Origin: Brienomyrus brachyistius
Taxonomy: Eukaryota > Chordata > Actinopteri > Osteoglossiformes > Mormyridae
Direction: 5' to 3'
DNA length: 64,000 nucleotides
Assembly: GCF_023856365.1 (NCBI RefSeq)
Contig: NW_026042775.1
Coordinates: 1 to 64,000, forward strand
The notes under the pieces were generated by a model. It was not told where the DNA came from. It did not search any database and saw nothing but the letters and a program-made list of their open reading frames with translations. Positions 58,864-64,000 of the stretch are shown here, piece by piece; the stretch's first letter is position 1; every line of letters starts with the position of its first letter. The position numbers and the translations under genes were made by a program.

Positions 58864-59924
58864 AAAAATAATCAGAATCAGACTGTGGTTTATTGCCAAG
58901 TAGGTTGACCCTACAAGGAATTCTTTTTGGTATAATGGTGCTCCATGGAAAAACAAGACTAAGCAACAACCAAGTTCAAAAAACAGTGCAAAAGTTATAC
59001 AATAATCTAGTAATAAATATAAAATCACTATAAATGTTAAATACATGATGTGCAAAGCAGAATAGTCAGATTAAATAGATAAATAAAATGTGTTCCTGTG
59101 TGTGCAGGGTCAGTACAGAGATGCATCTAATAAGAAGCGGTGTAAGGCTGAATTAGCTCCGAGACGGACTGGGGACCTATGCCATGTATCGCCTTAGAAA
59201 GAAATAAGAAATCTTTAAACTGTATTCTCAGAAATTCTCAAAACTTAACAGGTAGCCAATGCAATGCAGCCAACACAGGGGAAATTTGGTGTCTATTTTT
59301 TGTTGAGAGCCTGGTAGCACCGTTTTGAACAAGGTGTAGTCAGAATAAAGATGCTTCTGGTAAACCTGGGTACAGAGAACGGCAGTAACCCAATCAGGAT
59401 AAAAGCAGGAGTAACTCTCCAGGTCTTTGGCTGAAAGGTGTGGTTTAAGCCAGGCTATTGAACTCAGCTGACAGAAACACCCCTTCACAACAGCATTTAT
59501 TTGTTTATCAAACTCAGTGATGAATCAAAGATGACACCAAGATTTTTAGTATGTGACTGGAAGTTTTCTGAATGAGGCCCTAATTGTTCTCTGAGATCAT
59601 GAACAGTGACCAAAACTCATTACCTCTGTCTTGTTTTCATTAATCTGGACGAAAGTCATTGCTGTCCTGTTCTTAATATCCTCCAGACAGTTAGAAAGGG
59701 CCACCAGAGAGCAGCAGTCACCAGGTTTTAATGGCAGATAGAGCTGCGTATCACCAGCATAGCAATGATATTTTACATAATAACGTTCACAAATAGAGCC
59801 CAAAGGAAGCATGTATAGAGGGAATATGAGAGGGCCTGTATCACAGGACTGGATATGTTTACAAATAAGGCCATAGTACTGAAGGGGTGTGGCCATCCCA
59901 CACAGTGACAAGCCCATTCATTCA
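58864..59924 (-). mobile_element. CR1/L2/Rex1-like LINE fragment, unit 3
   Basis: Residues identical to unit 2. Confidence 0.75.
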
Positions 59925-59941
59925 CCTCATCTAGGCCTTTT
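59925..59941. repeat. L1 target-site duplication, left, unit 3
   Basis: Same 17 bases; the right copy lies beyond the window. Confidence 0.9.
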
Positions 59942-60196
59942 TTTTCCAACAATATCTTTATTAAAATTTTAAAAAATACAGAAATTACAGAAGTTTGAGT
60001 GCTTCCACATCGAAAGGAGCATCCAAGGCAACTAAATTATTGTATAACAATCAATCAACCTTCCTTGCAAATCAGACATTTAAAAGATGATAGAAAAATA
60101 TTTAGGTGGAAGTACAAAATATGACCTGTAAATAATAACTTAATCAAATAAAAGAAAAACACAAAGCCCAAAAAAAACCCCAAAAAACATAAAAAA

Positions 60197-60227
<31 letters not shown>

Positions 60228-60362
60228 AAAACCCCAACAACAAATAAGTTTCTCTATTTTCCAAGGGTTGCTCAACTCCACCTCAATTGTACTGTTCTGT
60301 ATTGTTCAAAATTACAAACTCAAATTTATTTAGTTTAGGAAGCTGCAGAGGGCCGACATCAA

Positions 60363-63332
60363 TTACATCTCATCTGCCTCATTCACAATACTACTAAGAT
60401 CCACATTTTCCATATATTGCATAAAGGGACCCCAAATGTTTTGAAAAAGTGACAGTTTTCCCTTGACAATGTAAGTAATTTTCTCCATAGGTAAAGTTGT
60501 GGACAGTTCCTTTATCCAGTTAATGAGTTTTGGTTTACTGGTCTTCCTCCATGAGAGTGCTATGACTCTTTTTGCTAACAGTAGACATAAGTCCATGGCG
60601 GTAATTATCTTTCTAGACATAAGATGTCCATCAGGATATAAACCTAAAATAAATAGTTTAGGGTCAAGATCTAATTGTATACCCAATATAGTATCCAGAG
60701 CTTGTTTGATCTCTTTCCAAAACAATTGTACTTTATTGCATTCCCAGATACAGTGGAAGAATGTCCCTTTCTCCTCTCCACACCTGAAACACAAGTCTGG
60801 GCTATCACCATTATACTTATTAAGCTTTTCTGGAGTCACATATGTCCTCATTAGCCAATTATATTGCAGTACTTTAAGACGGGTACTGGTAGTTTGTGTT
60901 TGTGCTTCAGCACATGCCTCCTCCCAGTCTTCGGAGGATAAGTCCTCCTGTAAGTCTTCCCTCCAGGCATTAAGTTTCCCTAAAGAAGATTCAGGGGAAC
61001 CCTCTACTAATATATTATATAGTTTGGAGATTATTCCCTTTCCAAAGCAACCTTTTTTCATTTCTGTTTCCAATGTGGATAACGGAGGGATTGACAAGCA
61101 TTGATTTTGAGATAATCTAATAAAGTTTCTCATTTGTAGATATTTAAATCGATGTTTGCATGGAATATCATACTTGGCAATCAACTCCTCAAATGACATC
61201 AAAGTCTCATCCTCTGATCCCATGAGGTCCCCTATTGTCTTTAAACCTTTGTCAGCCCACTTCCTAAAACCAGGGTCTGCTCTGCCTGGAGGGAAAAAAT
61301 GATTACCCCATATTGGGCTGAAGCGTGCGAGAGAGGTGGATTCACCCAGATATTTCTTAACCTGATACCAGATTATAATCATATTTCTGACTATAGGATT
61401 TTTTGTCTTTTTTTTCAACATTTTGACTTTTGCTGAATATAGGTATTGGGGAAGGGGAAGAGGTACCGAGCAGTTTTCAATATTCATCCAAGGCGGGAGG
61501 GATTTATCTGTAAAATAATACATCATAGTCCTCAATTGAGCTGCCCAATAGTACCAAAGTGGATTGGGACATTTGAGGCCTCCTCTTTCATACGGTAAGT
61601 ACAAGAGTGATAAACGCAGCCTCGGTCGTCTATTATTCCACAAAAAACGTACAAAAATTGTTTTCAGGTGTGAGAATAAATTAGCAGGAGGTGACAATGG
61701 AATGTTCTGGAACAAGTACAGAAGTTTGGGCATTATGTTTAGTTTAAGAACATTAATTCTTGCTATAAGTGACAAGGGCAAGGGTTTCCATCTATCTACA
61801 GATGAGATGATGGAATTTATCATAGGGGTGTAGTTAGCTCCAACAATGTCTCTCAAACATGGCACTATCCTAATCCCGAGATAGGTAAAACAGTCTACCA
61901 TTTTGAATTGGAAAGAATTTCCGGCACTTCTTCTCTCTTCTGAGTTAAGTATCATTAATGAAGATTTTTCTTTGTTCACTTTATATCCTGATATCCGTCC
62001 AAATGTGTGTAATAAATCCAACAAGGCTGGGATAGAATCTTTCAGTTTTTCCAAAAAAAGGATGACATCATCTGCAAATAAAGCAATTCTATGTTCCTGT
62101 TGATTTACTGATAAACCAGTTATGTTTTTATGAGACCGCACCGCAATGGCAAACGGTTCAATTGCTAAAATAAACAATAAGGGGGACAAAGGGCACCCTT
62201 GCCTACATCCCCGTTTAATTTCAAATGGTTTAGATATAATTCCATTTGTCAGTATTTCAGCATATGGTTCATTATATAGAAGTCTAATCCACCGACAGAA
62301 ATTATCCCCACAGCCAAATCTTTTTAATATTTCAAATAAGTAGGGCCACTCAACTCTATCAAAGGCCTTTTTGGCATCCAGTGATAGTAAAGCATTGTCT
62401 GTTTTTCCTTCCTGATTATGAAGAATATCCAACACTCGTCTCACATTATGAAATCCCTGTCTACCTGCAATAAACCCATTCTGGTCACAGGGAATTAGAT
62501 CAGGTAAGAATCTCTCCAGTCTTCGAGCCAAAATTTTACAAAGTATCTTTAAATCCACATTAAGAAGACTTATTGGTCTTAGGTTTCCACATTTATTGCA
62601 CGGTTTACCTGGTTTGGGTAGTAAAGTTATCAGAGCTCCTCTTAATGAAGCCGGAAGGATTCCCTTCTCAAATGAATCCGCGAACATGTCAAAAAGAGGG
62701 GACAGCAATTTAGTTTTAAATTTCCTATAAATTTCTGTCGGCAGCCCATCTGGGCCTGGGGTTTTACCTGTTTTCAAATGATCTATTGCTATAGATATTT
62801 CCTCCTTTGTTATAGGTGTATTAAGGTCTGCACTTATTAGTTCTGAAATGCTAGGTATCTGAAGGGTATCTAAGAAGAGATTTTGCTCTTGTCCCATATG
62901 TGTTATGTCTGAGCTGTATAGTTTTTCATAAAAAAAAAACTTAAAAGTTTCATTAATTCCTAGAGGGTCAACAATGATCTGTCCATCACTGTTTACAACT
63001 GAAGTAATGTTTTTCTCATTTTGTAATTGTCGGAGGCGCCAGGCTAATAATTTCCCGGGCTTTTCCCCTTGGTCATAGAATGATTGTTTAAGACGCAAAA
63101 GATGTGAGGCTGCTTTAGAAGCAGAAAGTTCGTTATACTGTGTTCTTAGTAATAAAAGCTTTTGATGGACTCTTGGACAAAAGGTTTGAAAGTATTCTCC
63201 CTCAAGCAGCTCAATCTCCGCCTCCAACTTTTTTGTTTTCTTATAAGTTTGGTTTGCTCTATAACTTGTAAAACTAATAATCTGACCTCTTAAGTAGGCC
63301 TTAAATGCTTCCCACCTTGTGCAGGGTGACGT
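60363..63332 (-). pseudogene. L1 ORF2, reverse-transcriptase half, unit 3
   Basis: Same open frame as unit 2. Only one residue differs: Pro for Ala at residue 554 counted from the TTG (codon at 61566-61568). All catalytic motifs are kept. Confidence 0.9.
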
Positions 63333-63377
63333 TTAATCCGTATTAGTTTCAAAATAAATATTTATTTGCATAGTCTA

Positions 63378-64000
63378 TTTTTGTTTAAATCTCCATCTAG
63401 GGGGATCTCTTTTTAGTCTTAAATCTTCATATATTAATGAGTTTGGCGAATGGTCAGATATTAAAATGCTATCGTAGTGACAATCCTTTATTTTGTACCT
63501 CATATTGCCAGAAACTAAAAAAAAAAAAAAAAAAAAAAAAGTGTATTTGAGTAGCAGGAGAATTTTAAGACCTTGGGGTTCATATCCCTCCAAATATCCC
63601 TCAGATCAAGTTCTTTCATAAAATGTTGAATAGTTTGTCTACTTTTAGGATGCGAGAAATCAATACCTGAGCTCCTATCCAATTCTGGATTCAATGTACA
63701 ATTAAAATCCCCTCCTATAATAAAGCTACCAGACAGAGATGATGCTGTCAAAAAAAGATTATGAAAAAACTTTGGGTCGTCAATGTTTGGAGCATAGATA
63801 TTTATCAGGATTATTTTTTCCGTAATAAGTGTGCCCTGTAAAATAATATATCTCCCCGCCTTGTCTTTAATAACCCTTGTCACATGGAATGGTATAGATT
63901 TGTGGATCAAAATCATAACACCTCTTGCCTGAGAGGTGAAGGGTGCAGAATATATACTGCCCTGCCACCTCCTCCTAATCTTCGCCTCTTGACTAGACAA
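63378..64000 (-). pseudogene. L1 ORF2, endonuclease half, unit 3 (partial)
   Basis: Same break as unit 2, but the homopolymer is 24 A (63517-63540) instead of 21, so the frame relation is unchanged. QETHL and the ORF2 start lie outside the window. Confidence 0.85.

Larger units (their letters stand above)
44796..64000. repeat. Tandem segmental duplication, unit 3 (cut by window end)
   Basis: Offset to unit 2 is 25236 at the left edge and 25245 from about 50600 to the poly-A tract near 63517. Near identity with unit 2, including the same L1 insertion site, shows that units 2 and 3 come from a later duplication than the split from unit 1. The window ends inside the L1 endonuclease region, so the Ig-like locus of this unit is not seen. 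Confidence 0.95.
59942..64000 (-). mobile_element. L1-clade retrotransposon, unit 3 (cut by window)
   Basis: Same insertion as in unit 2, seen from the 3' end to the middle of the endonuclease. The 3' UTR and tetranucleotide run are the same length as in unit 2. Confidence 0.92.

Noticed and set aside
1..64000. Prokaryotic defence, phage or plasmid system
   Set aside because: Gene structure, repeats and splice signals are vertebrate throughout; no compact bacterial gene clusters are present.

Overview
Eukaryotic, almost certainly teleost fish, genomic DNA. The grounds are the repeat content (a fish-type L1, CR1/L2/Rex1-like LINE fragments, a Tc1-like transposon, V-SINE-like SINEs with an ATGG tail, a Ty3/Gypsy-like gag-pol relic, a solo LTR), intron/exon signals, and immunoglobulin-V exons of the CD300/polymeric-Ig-receptor-like family that is expanded in fishes. 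No bacterial operons, CRISPR, rRNA or tRNA genes were seen. The species cannot be fixed from the sequence.

Layout: the window is three head-to-tail copies of one segmental duplication. Unit 1 is 1-19559, unit 2 is 19560-44795, and unit 3 is 44796-64000, cut by the window end. Units 2 and 3 are nearly identical. They share an L1 insertion with the same 17-bp target-site duplication and a 248-bp segment; unit 1 has neither. The 5,677-bp length difference between units 1 and 2 is explained almost exactly by named events: L1, a 762-bp insert with a 136-bp target duplication, the 248-bp segment, a 537-versus-193-bp replacement, a 161-bp tandem duplication, a 152-bp LINE deletion and small indels.

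Within a unit, left to right: a TATA box plus signal-peptide-like first exon; a rearranged inverted repeat with a second, reversed first-exon relic; a LINE fragment; a CA-linked minisatellite dimer; a CCAAT/X-box promoter-like module followed by a short possible gene (MAQR exon plus an exon of about 110 codons); a G-rich block with an exon-like end; a dead Tc1-like transposon; LINE and Ty3/Gypsy-like relics on the minus strand; a third first-exon relic; another LINE fragment (and the L1 in units 2 and 3); then the Ig-like locus: two V-type Ig exons, two SINEs in opposite orientation and a terminal membrane/cytoplasmic exon with an overlapping AATAAA. A solo LTR and a SINE tail close the unit.

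Function: the Ig-like receptor exons carry stops and frameshifts shared by units 1 and 2, so they were pseudogenes before the duplication. The L1 keeps a long open reverse-transcriptase half but has a gutted ORF1, a homopolymer in its endonuclease and two in-frame stops. The only candidate for a live host gene is the small X-box/CCAAT-associated locus, whose product I do not recognise. I found no convincing new multi-gene system. The most informative signals are the history of the triplication, the insert with a 136-bp target duplication in unit 2, and a patch of single-base insertions in unit 1 that looks like assembly error.
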